A stretch of DNA of 64,000 nt from Streptosporangium saharense. GTDB lineage: Bacteria; Actinomycetota; Actinomycetes; Streptosporangiales; Streptosporangiaceae. The DNA is taken from assembly GCF_014203715.1 (NCBI RefSeq), contig NZ_JACHJP010000008.1:292856-356855 (forward strand), read 5' to 3'. The notes beneath the pieces were generated by a model. It worked only from the letters and a program-made list of their open reading frames with translations. It was not told the origin of the DNA and searched no databases. The position numbers were made by a program, and so were the translations under genes. Shown here piece after piece: positions 27,077 to 34,472 of the stretch. Each line of letters opens with the position of its first letter. Position 1 is the stretch's first letter.

Positions 27077-27529
27077 TTAGAAGAATCCGCAGGTCGGCGC
27101 GCCCTGGGTGGGCGCCGGTGCGGTGTCGGCGCCGCTCGGCGCGTAGACCTCAAGGCGGATGCCGTCCGGATCGGTGAAGAACACCCCACCGGAGGACGCT
27201 CCCTCGCCGTGCGGGACGACCCCGTCGTAGACCAGCTCCGCGCCGAGCTCGCGCAGGGTGGCCTCGGTACGGCGGACTGCCTCGATGTCGGGCACCTGGA
27301 ACGACAGGTGGTGCAGGCCGGGCCGGTCCACGGGGAACGTGCCGCCGCTCTGCTGCCACAGCGTCACCAGCAGCGTGCCGTCACGGCCGAGGAAGGCGAA
27401 TCTGCGGTCGCCCTCGCTCTGCTCGCCCAGGACCTCGACGCCGAAGACCCGGCGGTAGAAGGCGATGGAACGCGCCAGGTCGGTCACGTTCAGACCGACG
27501 TGTCCGGTCTGCAGGGCCGGTGTGCTCAT
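27077..27529 (-). CDS. VOC-family (glyoxalase/dioxygenase-fold) protein
   Basis: 150-aa vicinal-oxygen-chelate protein: TGHVGLNVTDLARSIAFYRRVFG start, H9-type metal ligand in GHVGLNV, LHHLSFQVPDIEAV with second His, and FFTDPDGIRLEVYAP with the Glu ligand. Metal-dependent; could be a glyoxalase, dioxygenase or resistance protein. First gene of the minus-strand operon facing the CGNR regulator. Confidence 0.87.
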   Translation of the reverse strand: MSTPALQTGHVGLNVTDLARSIAFYRRVFGVEVLGEQSEGDRRFAFLGRDGTLLVTLWQQSGGTFPVDRPGLHHLSFQVPDIEAVRRTEATLRELGAELVYDGVVPHGEGASSGGVFFTDPDGIRLEVYAPSGADTAPAPTQGAPTCGFF

Positions 27530-27543
27530 GCGAAGTCTCCAGC

Positions 27544-27623
27544 TTCTAACGGTTTATCGGCTCTCAGACCGTTAGAATACGCACAGCGGTTATAACGCTG
27601 TCAACCTGGATGTAGCGTTAGAA
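27544..27623. promoter_or_regulatory. Operator cluster between the VOC operon and the CGNR regulator
   Basis: Perfect 10-base inverted repeat TTCTAACGGT (27544-27553) / ACCGTTAGAA (27568-27577), a near-palindrome CAGCGGTTATAACGCTG (27584-27600) and a third half-site CGTTAGAA (27616-27623) just before the regulator GTG. Placement between divergent genes fits binding by the CGNR regulator. Confidence 0.65.
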
Positions 27624-27625
27624 GG

Positions 27626-28228
27626 GTGAAAGTGGAACACCTCACAGGTGGCGGTGCTCCGCTCCTCGGCGAACCGCCGCCCATCGAACTGGCCAACACC
27701 GTCTACGCCGCGAGAGGCCGTCGCAAGGAGGGCCTGCAGACCGTCGAGCACCTGGCCGCGTGGCTGCGCGACATGCGCCCACGCCTCGCGGTCGAACTCG
27801 ACGACGCCGACATCCACGGCGTGACCGACCGCGACCTGCGCCTCACCAGGGAACTGCGGGACGCCATCAGGACCCTCTGCGCCGCGGCCGTCGACGGCCA
27901 CGACCTCGACCCGGACGCGGTCACGACCCTCAACCGCCATGCGGGCCAGACCCCCCGCTGGCACGAGCTGCGTGCCACTCCCGAGCCGCACGCGGCGGTG
28001 TGCTTCAGCGGCCGTCCCGTCGCCGCCGCGGTCACCGCACTGGCCGAGGACGCCGTGGACCTGTTCGCCGGACCATCGTGCTGCCAGCTCCGCGTCTGCC
28101 AGGCGCCGGGCTGCGTGCTGTACTTCGTCCGCGACATCCCGAGGCGCGAATGGTGCTCACCCGGCTGCGGCAACCGAGCCCGAGCCGCCCGCCACTACGC
28201 CAAGATCCGAAAGGAACCCAACAACTGA
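27626..28228 (+). CDS. CGNR zinc-finger/ABATE-domain transcriptional regulator
   Basis: 200-aa protein. The N-terminal ABATE stress-response domain includes PIELANTVYAARGRRKEGLQTVEHLAAWL; the C-terminal CGNR zinc finger has the order C..C (RVCQAPGCVLYFVRD) then REWCSPGCGNRARAARHY, the last giving the family name. GTG start. Divergent from the VOC/PPOX/ferredoxin operon with repeated CGTTAGAA sites between, so probably a local regulator of that operon. Ligand unknown. Confidence 0.88.
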   Translation: MKVEHLTGGGAPLLGEPPPIELANTVYAARGRRKEGLQTVEHLAAWLRDMRPRLAVELDDADIHGVTDRDLRLTRELRDAIRTLCAAAVDGHDLDPDAVTTLNRHAGQTPRWHELRATPEPHAAVCFSGRPVAAAVTALAEDAVDLFAGPSCCQLRVCQAPGCVLYFVRDIPRREWCSPGCGNRARAARHYAKIRKEPNN

Positions 28229-28363
28229 CCGCCGCCGTCCGCCCCTGCTTTTCTCTAGAGGGGTACGGCCAGCCGGTCGATCGGGAATCGGGCGCCACAG
28301 GTGACGCGAGCGCGGAAGGTCGAAGCGGCGTGCGCGGCCCGACCCTCCGAAGGGCTCATGACT

Positions 28364-28774
28364 TCACTTCTTCTCGGGGAAGGCGGCGCGCATCGCGGAA
28401 CCACGGGTGATGAAGGCGACGCCGACAAGGGCCAGCGCGGACAACCCCTGGAGCACCGCGTACCACGCCGGGCAGAGACCGGGAATCAGGTCAACACCGA
28501 TGATCGCGATCGGCAGAATGGTGGACAGGGTGCGCACCCGGTCGAGCGCCTTGTACGACCCCTCAGAAGCACGGACGACCATCCGATAAATCAGCGGCGC
28601 GACCGCGAGCAGGACGCCTCCCCGGATCCACATGAACGAACTCACCTCATGCCCGGCGAACGCCATCACCGCGACCGTCCCCAGAACGATGCCACCAACG
28701 GCCCCAAAAAGCACAACACACTTCTTCACCGTGACGAACCCTGCCGAGGCCGCGATGTCACCGATGTTCGCCAT
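28364..28774 (-). CDS. Small integral membrane protein of unknown function
   Basis: 136-aa protein with three to four hydrophobic segments (about residues 18-40, 47-65, 82-100, 105-125). No family recognised. The ATG at 28774 has a GGAGAGAGATC leader; the upstream open frame is not convincing. It stands alone between the CGNR gene (convergent) and the FtsH-extracellular-like gene. Confidence 0.6.
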   Translation of the reverse strand: MANIGDIAASAGFVTVKKCVVLFGAVGGIVLGTVAVMAFAGHEVSSFMWIRGGVLLAVAPLIYRMVVRASEGSYKALDRVRTLSTILPIAIIGVDLIPGLCPAWYAVLQGLSALALVGVAFITRGSAMRAAFPEKK

Positions 28775-28929
28775 GATCTCTCTCCTCCGCCGTCGCTGTG
28801 CCAACGACGTTACGGACCCCCCAACCAACCCAATATGGGCATGGCCGTACGACCGAGTGGGTCCAGCCCCACTCCTGGCGTCCCGATCACGTACGGCGAG
28901 CGACCACAACGAATCTCGACACCCCGGGG

Positions 28930-29274
28930 TCACCCCCGGGATATGGGAACCTCAACCGAGTAACCGCCCGGAAGCTGAGCCTTCGTGAGCACATCGACAA
29001 GGCTCGCACCCCGCTCGTCAGTCTCACCCCAGTAGGCGTGAAAGTGCTTCTTGTCCACCGTGATGATCTCAATCCGCCGCTCGGCGTCGACAATCTTGGC
29101 CGTGAAGACCCTGCCGGACCGAACCTGGTCCAGCACGGTGGACAGATCCACCTGCCGGGAGTCATCACGGTTGAGAAGAAACAGACCACAGACGAGCACC
29201 ACACCTGCGACAACAACACACACAACGATTGTCCTGGCACGTGAGGATTTCCTTACGCGCTCATGGCCGACCAT
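28930..29274 (-). CDS. Single-helix membrane protein resembling the FtsH N-terminal domain
   Basis: 114-aa protein: basic N-terminus, one membrane helix (about residues 13-33, TIVVCVVVAGVVLVCGLFLL), then an 80-residue domain (VDLSTVLDQVRSGRVFTAKIVDAERRIEIITVD ... LVDVLTKAQLPGGYSVEVP) that resembles by eye the small extracytoplasmic FtsH_ext domain. No AAA ATPase or protease part follows; a stop closes it. A start at TTG 29325 is possible. Could be a decoy/adaptor for FtsH or a decayed gene; inference only. Codon use is less GC-rich than neighbours. Confidence 0.5.
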   Translation of the reverse strand: MVGHERVRKSSRARTIVVCVVVAGVVLVCGLFLLNRDDSRQVDLSTVLDQVRSGRVFTAKIVDAERRIEIITVDKKHFHAYWGETDERGASLVDVLTKAQLPGGYSVEVPISRG

Positions 29275-29503
29275 AATTCGCTTCTCGATCGTGTATGCAG
29301 CATGCCAGTCGACGTACTGCTTCAAAAAGGCTCGAAATCAAATCCAATAAAAAGGTCAACCGAAGCAGCTGCCTCTTCATCCCCTTTTCGTAACGCCAGA
29401 AGAACCGGATTCGACGGGCGGGTATGGCCGCCTGACCGACGCAGTGGACGGACCGTGGATGCGGCCGCCAGAGAACTCCATGTAATGGCTCGCAAGTCCA
29501 GAC

Positions 29504-29539
29504 AAAAGCGCCCCACTGTCCTTCGGGACAACGGGGCGC
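29504..29539 (-). terminator. Rho-independent terminator after the tRNA-like gene
   Basis: Read on the minus strand: GCGCCCC/GGGGCGC stem with an inner GTCC-TTCG-GGAC tetraloop hairpin, followed by TTTT. It lies 51 bases downstream of the tRNA-like gene at 29590-29668, indicating that gene is or was transcribed. Confidence 0.65.
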
Positions 29540-29589
29540 CGCAGCGTTCTGGGTGGGCCTCAGCCGCGCGGTCGCACGCCCAAAGCTCA

Positions 29590-29668
29590 AGCTCCCGGCC
29601 GGATTCGAACCGACGCCGTCGAGTCCCAAAGAGCGCTCGGCTGTCCTGGGCCGCTAGACCACGAGAGC
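29590..29668 (-). tRNA. Anomalous tRNA-like gene with enlarged anticodon loop
   Basis: 79-nt minus-strand sequence with a full 7-bp acceptor stem (GCTCTCG/CGGGAGC), a Glu-like D arm (GTC TAGCGGCCCAG GAC) and a perfect T arm (GTCGG-TTCGAAT-CCGGC). The anticodon arm, however, has stem CGAG/CTCG closing a 12-base loop instead of 7; its last seven bases TTTGGGA look like a Pro(UGG) loop. No encoded CCA, and U at the discriminator position. A terminator follows. Either a pseudo-tRNA with a 5-base insertion or an unusual functional RNA; amino acid not assigned. Confidence 0.55.
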
Positions 29669-29944
29669 TGCTCACCACTATAGGCACCTTCGTCCCCCTT
29701 CGGGAGGAACGCTGCCGTGCCTGACTCAGTCCCGGATCCCCCGCATGCACTGGCGCAGCGCTCCAGCCAGGAACCAGCGGTCACCTCCACGCCGGTGGTG
29801 TATGAGCTGACCTTCGAATAATCCCGTTTCTGCAGGATAAGCGGTAAGCGCCTGCAAATTAGGTTGTGGACCGGTGCGTCACTGGCAAAGACGCACATCC
29901 GGCGGGAAGCGCCCGGGGTTCTGCACCGAACATGGGGTGACCTG

Positions 29945-30327
29945 TCCGCAACGGGTCGGGGGTGGGCCTTCACCAAGTCCAAGGGCAAGAGGCGGCGCAA
30001 GATCGCCTTACATCTACCCTGTTCGAACTGCTCAGGCTCCGCCACGAGACGCAGAAAGCCGAACGGAAGGCGGGGCCGGGACCTGTTGTGGTGCACGCCC
30101 TTGGGCGCTCCGATCGACGCCGGGGACGAGTGGAAGAGATCCTGAACCTCGCCAAGATCGCCCGGGTGCACGACGCGCCACACCCTGGAACAGGGCGTTG
30201 ACCTGCGGGGTGCGCAGGCGCCCTGGGACACTCCCACCTCACCACGACCAAGCGCTACGCCCACATCACGGAGACGCTGGCGGTGGACGCGGCGGCGCGG
30301 ATGGGACGAGCACCGTTCGACGGCTGA
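29945..30327 (+). pseudogene. Decayed tyrosine integrase (C-terminal part)
   Basis: Pieces of an AICE-type integrase appear in three frames: AFTKSKGKRRRKIAL (about 29967-30010), STLFELLRLRHETQKAERK, then GAPIDAGDEWK, EILNLAKIARVHDA, LEQGVDLR and LGHSHLTTTKRYAHITETLAVDAAARMG (30210-30300) with the catalytic His and Tyr region. Frameshifts and lost bases break it, and the N-terminal half is absent. It ends 70 bases before a copied tRNA-Lys 3' end, the usual position of an integrase next to its att site. Confidence 0.75.
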
Positions 30328-30397
30328 ACGCGACCCGATTGCAACCCTGGGCAGACCTCCCGATCATGAAACGGGGAGTCTGCCCAGGTCATTGAAA

Positions 30398-30438
30398 TAG
30401 GGCGCCTGGGACTCGAACCCAGAATCTACGGGTCAAAA
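30398..30438 (-). repeat. Copy of the tRNA-Lys 3' end (old attachment site)
   Basis: The first 26 bases inside are identical to the 3' end of the tRNA-Lys gene at 33570, and the next ~14 match with three differences; after that similarity is lost. Same orientation as the tRNA. Such a copy is the scar left at the far end of an element integrated into a tRNA 3' end. Confidence 0.7.
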
Positions 30439-30647
30439 GTAGACGACTTTTCATGGGGCACTCGGCGCTCTGATCTGGTGATTAGCCAGACTTACCGGCC
30501 GAATGCGCCGTGGGGCGTTCCGTGTATGTTCGGATCTTTGGATAACGAAGATCCCGGTGACTTGGCCCGCACTTCAGCCTCGTCGTCACGGCCTGTCGAG
30601 AGAAGCACAGGGTCTGGACGGGCGGACAAGGCAAGTAGTTTTTGATC

Positions 30648-31445
30648 ATGTCTGATGCTGACTTCGCACCCCTCCGTGTCACCTACCGCGAGGGGCTCTC
30701 CCGTGACACCTCCCTCCGCATGCGCGAATGGGCGAAGGCGAAGGGCTATGCCGTCAGCGAGCGTGGCCGGGTCGCACCGGAGATCATCGACGCCTTCCTC
30801 GCCGCTCATCCCGAGGTCTACGAGCAGGCGAGAACGTTCGAGATGGTCCACGCCACCGCGAGAACCCCCGGCCCGTCGCCGGAGGACTACGCGTGGGAGG
30901 GGAACAGCCAGCTCGGGGACGTCTACACGATCGTCTTCGTTCGTGGGCTCGACGAGCACGAGGTGCTGCGTCGGCTCGGCGCCGCGGACGAGGACATCCG
31001 GCTGATCGAAGATTGGGACTACTCCTATCCGGAAGGACCTCAGATCATCACCGTGAGGCGAATCGGGGACTGGAGCATCGCGATCGAGGACTGCGGCTGG
31101 CGCGGCGCACGACGAGAGGTTCTGGGCGCCCTGTCACGCGACGGCGGAGAGGCCGTGACGGTGCATCGGCACGACTACGCCCAGCACCACGTCGCCTATG
31201 CCGTCGACGGCCAGCTCATCACCGACATCAACCCGGGGTTTCCCGTCGACAGGTGGGGTGCGGATCGCGACCGACTCAACCGTCACCTCCGCGAACTGGG
31301 CATCGATCCGGCCGCCGAGGACAGCATCGACAACCCCATCCCGGAGGGCCTGGCCCTGGCTGGCCGCGTCACCGGCATCACGATCATCCCGGGACACCTT
31401 CACCGCCCCGTTCTCGGCGCCGCCATACCCGGTGCCTCTTTCTGA
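30648..31445 (+). CDS. Lsr2 C-terminal-like domain fused to DUF6461-type domain
   Basis: 265-aa protein. Residues about 20-50 (LRMREWAKAKGYAVSERGRVAPEIIDAFLAAH) match the DNA-binding half of Lsr2, the xenogeneic silencer of actinomycetes, whose R-G-R hook appears here as ERGRVAPE. Residues about 75-230 resemble a DUF6461 domain (DYAWEGNSQLGDVYTIVFVRGLDEHEVLRRLG ... EDCGWRGARREVLGALSRDG). ATG chosen over TTG at 30642. It lies inside the tRNA-Lys-flanked segment, as expected for imported DNA. Function unknown. Confidence 0.75.
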   Translation: MSDADFAPLRVTYREGLSRDTSLRMREWAKAKGYAVSERGRVAPEIIDAFLAAHPEVYEQARTFEMVHATARTPGPSPEDYAWEGNSQLGDVYTIVFVRGLDEHEVLRRLGAADEDIRLIEDWDYSYPEGPQIITVRRIGDWSIAIEDCGWRGARREVLGALSRDGGEAVTVHRHDYAQHHVAYAVDGQLITDINPGFPVDRWGADRDRLNRHLRELGIDPAAEDSIDNPIPEGLALAGRVTGITIIPGHLHRPVLGAAIPGASF

Positions 31446-31491
31446 TCCATGGTGGTGTCGGGCCGGAAGTAGCGGCGATGCGGCGATGCCC

Positions 31492-32742
31492 TCACCTCTC
31501 CCGGCTCCTGTAGGTGGCCCGCAGGTCGAGCAGCTTCTCCCTGGCCACCTCGTCCAAGACCTGGCGCCGCTCCGGGTCTTCCTCCCAGGTGGCCTCCGCA
31601 CACAAAGTCCTGGCCGCCTCGTGCGGCTCGGCGTCGCGCACCACGTACCAGACGGTGTCGTCACAGCCGCGCCTGTTGTGATCGCGGCGCAGGACCGTCA
31701 CGATGCCGGAGACGAGGATCTGCCTGGTCCACGGGTTCCTGGCCAGAATCTGCCGATCCACTGTCAGCCCGTCGTCCATGAGTTCGCCGCCGAGCATGTC
31801 GTCCTCCCACCGCCACACGCGGCGGCTGACACCCGGTGGTACATACAGGGCACCACGGCCTTCGACGGGCACAGAGAACGTCCGGGTGTCAGCACGGCAC
31901 AACTCCTTGGCGATGCGCTCGCCGTCGGTATACTCGCGCAGCTGATCCTCGCTCAGGTTTTTCCCGGACAGCGAGCCCCGCTGCGCCTGCTCGGCGTAGT
32001 AGCGGTCAATCAGCGGATCCTTGAACCGCCCCGCACGCGCCTGCGGAGGGGTACAGGAGGCCGGAGTGAGGTCCACGCCGTCCTCGATGTCAATCCCGGC
32101 CGCGCGCAGCAACTCGTGAACGGTGACGTCCCTGTTTTCGGCCATGCGGCGCAACCTACGTAGCCAGCCATCGAAGGTGTCCAAATCCGGGTCCACGCGC
32201 AGCGACGCCCAGTCCGTTACCGCCGAGACCGGTACCGGCACCTCCCGCCGCGCCGGCGGTTGCACGAGTTGCTCGGGTTCAAGGTCGATCGAGTAGTACA
32301 GAACCCCGCGCGCGATATAGGAGAACGGCGCCGCGTGCGTGATCGGGTCGAAGACGTCCCGGATCGGCCAGAACCTCAGCAGCCACGTCTCCTCGCACTT
32401 ACCCGTGGCATGCCCGTCGCCCGGCTCTGGCGCACGCAGATACATGTCCACGCCGTACTCGAAACGCGGCGGCCCAATCAAGAAGTCATGCCCCCTGCCG
32501 TCCATCATCGAGACGATGGCGACCACACCGCTCTCCGCGACGAACGTCGTCGAGCTGACCGGCGTCCACGAGGCATCTGCTGGCCCAGGCTCGGCATCCC
32601 AGGACTCCAGCCGCACGGCTGCGACGAAGTGGTAGATCTCGTCGGTGGGGGAACCCCACGTCGGCAGATCAGTGCCGTCCAGCCCGAACGTGTTGTACTC
32701 GATGTAGATCTCATCGTCGAGCCTCCGCAGCAACTGTGCCAT
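31492..32742 (-). CDS. Hypothetical protein, 416 aa
   Basis: Soluble 416-aa protein starting MAQLLRRLDDEIYIEYNTFGLDG; no signal peptide, no membrane helix, no recognised family. It contains an acidic N-terminal half with several Trp/Tyr (SWDAEPGPADASWTPVSS, EETWLLRFWPIRDVFDP) and a charged helical C-terminal half. The open frame extends upstream to 33486 but that part overlaps the VOC gene and is not coding. Convergent with the Lsr2/DUF6461 gene, within the tRNA-Lys-flanked segment. Confidence 0.65.
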   Translation of the reverse strand: MAQLLRRLDDEIYIEYNTFGLDGTDLPTWGSPTDEIYHFVAAVRLESWDAEPGPADASWTPVSSTTFVAESGVVAIVSMMDGRGHDFLIGPPRFEYGVDMYLRAPEPGDGHATGKCEETWLLRFWPIRDVFDPITHAAPFSYIARGVLYYSIDLEPEQLVQPPARREVPVPVSAVTDWASLRVDPDLDTFDGWLRRLRRMAENRDVTVHELLRAAGIDIEDGVDLTPASCTPPQARAGRFKDPLIDRYYAEQAQRGSLSGKNLSEDQLREYTDGERIAKELCRADTRTFSVPVEGRGALYVPPGVSRRVWRWEDDMLGGELMDDGLTVDRQILARNPWTRQILVSGIVTVLRRDHNRRGCDDTVWYVVRDAEPHEAARTLCAEATWEEDPERRQVLDEVAREKLLDLRATYRSRER

Positions 32743-32958
32743 GTCAACGCCTTCGCCCTGTTGGTGATCATCCTGACCTGGCAGAGTGTGGCCTACCACA
32801 CCGACAATCCGAGCCGTACCGCACACAGCTTGATCATGAACGCCTCGGGCTGCGGAAAATGAATCGCCCCATACGAGAAAGCCTCGGGACGGCCCCGCCG
32901 GATCGGCGTCGATCCCGCGTGCAAGATCGTGGTGTGGCTGAGCTACGGTCGGTTGATC

Positions 32959-33354
32959 ATGACCGATCTGCTTGGAATCAACCATCTGACACTGTCCACG
33001 ATCGAACTCGACCGGCTCGTGGCGTATTACACGAAGTTGCTCGGAGCAACGCTCGCGTTCGAGCGCGCTGCTACCTCTGCTGATCCTCGGATCGCAGTCC
33101 TCGATGTCGGCGGGGCCGACCATCTGATGATCGTCGAAACCGCTACCGTCCCCACCCTCGATCTTGATCCCCTGAACCGGGCGGGTTGGGGACTGCGCGT
33201 GGGCACATACGCACAACTGTGTGAGCTTCGCGAACGGATTCTGGATGCTGGGCAACCGGTCGGACAGATCGAAACACTGCCCACGCAATGGACGATGACG
33301 GCTCGCGATCCCGACGGACGCCCCGTGGACATCCGGGCCCATCGCCCTCGATGA
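32959..33354 (+). CDS. VOC-family protein
   Basis: 131-aa vicinal-oxygen-chelate protein: LLGINHLTLSTIELDRLVAYYTKLLGATLAFE with first His ligand, DHLMIVE, GWGLRVGTYAQL, and a final TARDPDGRPVDIRAHRP. The Glu ligand usually near the C-terminus is replaced by an Asp/Arg context, so metal binding is uncertain. The ATG follows a GTTGATC leader similar to that of the gene at 30648. Confidence 0.75.
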   Translation: MTDLLGINHLTLSTIELDRLVAYYTKLLGATLAFERAATSADPRIAVLDVGGADHLMIVETATVPTLDLDPLNRAGWGLRVGTYAQLCELRERILDAGQPVGQIETLPTQWTMTARDPDGRPVDIRAHRPR

Positions 33355-33569
33355 CATTCCTCTGCAAACGAGGTCTTTCCGACGGTGGTGCCTCCCCCGG
33401 GCCAGATCACGATCTTGCACACGGGATCGAAGACACCCTCTAAACCCGGGGAAACGTCGCCGATTCCATTCCGCGAACGGCGGCATGGGGCTACGTCCGA
33501 CTGCATGCGCCGGGGAAGATCACCAGGAACAAATGCCCAGTTCAGGCCTTGTTTCCTGGTCAGGAGTGG

Positions 33570-33642
33570 TAGGGCGCCTGGGACTCGAACCCAGAACCTA
33601 CGGATTAAAAGTCCGCAGCTCTAACCATTGAGCTAACGCCCC
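33570..33642 (-). tRNA. tRNA-Lys (UUU)
   Basis: 73-nt cloverleaf with acceptor GGGGCGT/GCGCCCT, D arm AGCTCAATGGTTAGAGCT, anticodon loop with TTT (ACTTTTAAT) and T arm CTGGG-TTCGAGT-CCCAG; discriminator A, no encoded CCA. Its 3' end is duplicated at 30398-30438. Confidence 0.95.
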
Positions 33643-33738
33643 GCTTGAGACAGCGTACCGAGGATAGTGTCCACCAACGTCCGTTGCCAGGCCCCGGGAG
33701 GGGCGGTGGTTGGACGAACCGTGTGTGGACAGGGGTGT

Positions 33739-34383
33739 ATGGATCATACAGTGGCACTCATGACGAGCTCGGGGCTTGAGTCCGCCGAGGGGGTACGCGT
33801 GTCCTCCAGGCAAGGGTATGTCGTGGTCGATGTGGAGACCACGGGGTTTTCCCCGGCGAAGGGGGACCAGATCTGCGAGATCGCCCTCGTCTCCCTGACC
33901 ACCGAGGGCGAGGTCCTCGATGAGTGGCACTCGCTGGTCAACCCTCGGCGGGCGACCGGGGCCGTGCACGTGCACGGGATCACCGAGGCGATGGTCGCGC
34001 GGGCGCCGGTGATCGAGGAGGTGCTCGACGACATCTGGCAGCGGGTCGCAGGGCGCGTCCTGGTGGCCCACAACACCTCCTTCGACCTCCGGTTCCTCCG
34101 GGTTCTGCCCGAAAGTCACTGGCTGACCGAGACCCTGTGCACGCAGAAGCTCGCCCCCGACTTCCTCTCCGCGGGGAAGTGGACCCTGGCCGCCTGCTGC
34201 GAACGGGCGGGCATACCGCTCTCCGGCGCCCACGCCGCGCTGGCCGACGCCCGGGCGACCGCGGAACTGTTCCGCTTCTACATGCGCCGGGGCGTCTTCT
34301 GGCAGGAGAAACTGGCCAGGGCGGCACAAACTCCCCTCTGGCGCCCCAGCGGCAGGCCGCAACGCCCCGCACTCGGCCGTTGA
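33739..34383 (+). CDS. DEDDh 3'-5' exonuclease (DnaQ-like)
   Basis: 214-aa exonuclease of the DNA polymerase III epsilon/DnaQ fold. Motifs: YVVVDVETTGFSP (Exo I with Asp and Glu), VAHNTSFDLRFL (Exo II) and GAHAALADARATAELFRFY (Exo III, His-x4-Asp type). No polymerase or UvrC-like extension. ATG at 33739 follows AGGGG; 33760 is an alternative. Proofreading or RNA/DNA trimming role cannot be told apart by sequence. Confidence 0.88.
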   Translation: MDHTVALMTSSGLESAEGVRVSSRQGYVVVDVETTGFSPAKGDQICEIALVSLTTEGEVLDEWHSLVNPRRATGAVHVHGITEAMVARAPVIEEVLDDIWQRVAGRVLVAHNTSFDLRFLRVLPESHWLTETLCTQKLAPDFLSAGKWTLAACCERAGIPLSGAHAALADARATAELFRFYMRRGVFWQEKLARAAQTPLWRPSGRPQRPALGR

Positions 34384-34472
34384 TCAGCGGCAGCCGTACG
34401 GCCCAGCGGTAGTCCACAGGGCGGCCCCACACTCGGGCGACGACGGGAACCCGAGGCGCCAAGCCGTACGGC

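Noticed and set aside
33355..33506. Minus-strand stretch reading DPVCKIVIWPGGGTTVGKTSF, like a P-loop of a small kinase
   Set aside because: The frame has no support outside this 150-base gap; upstream and downstream it overlaps the VOC gene. The P-loop spacing is not standard. At most a remnant of a kinase gene.
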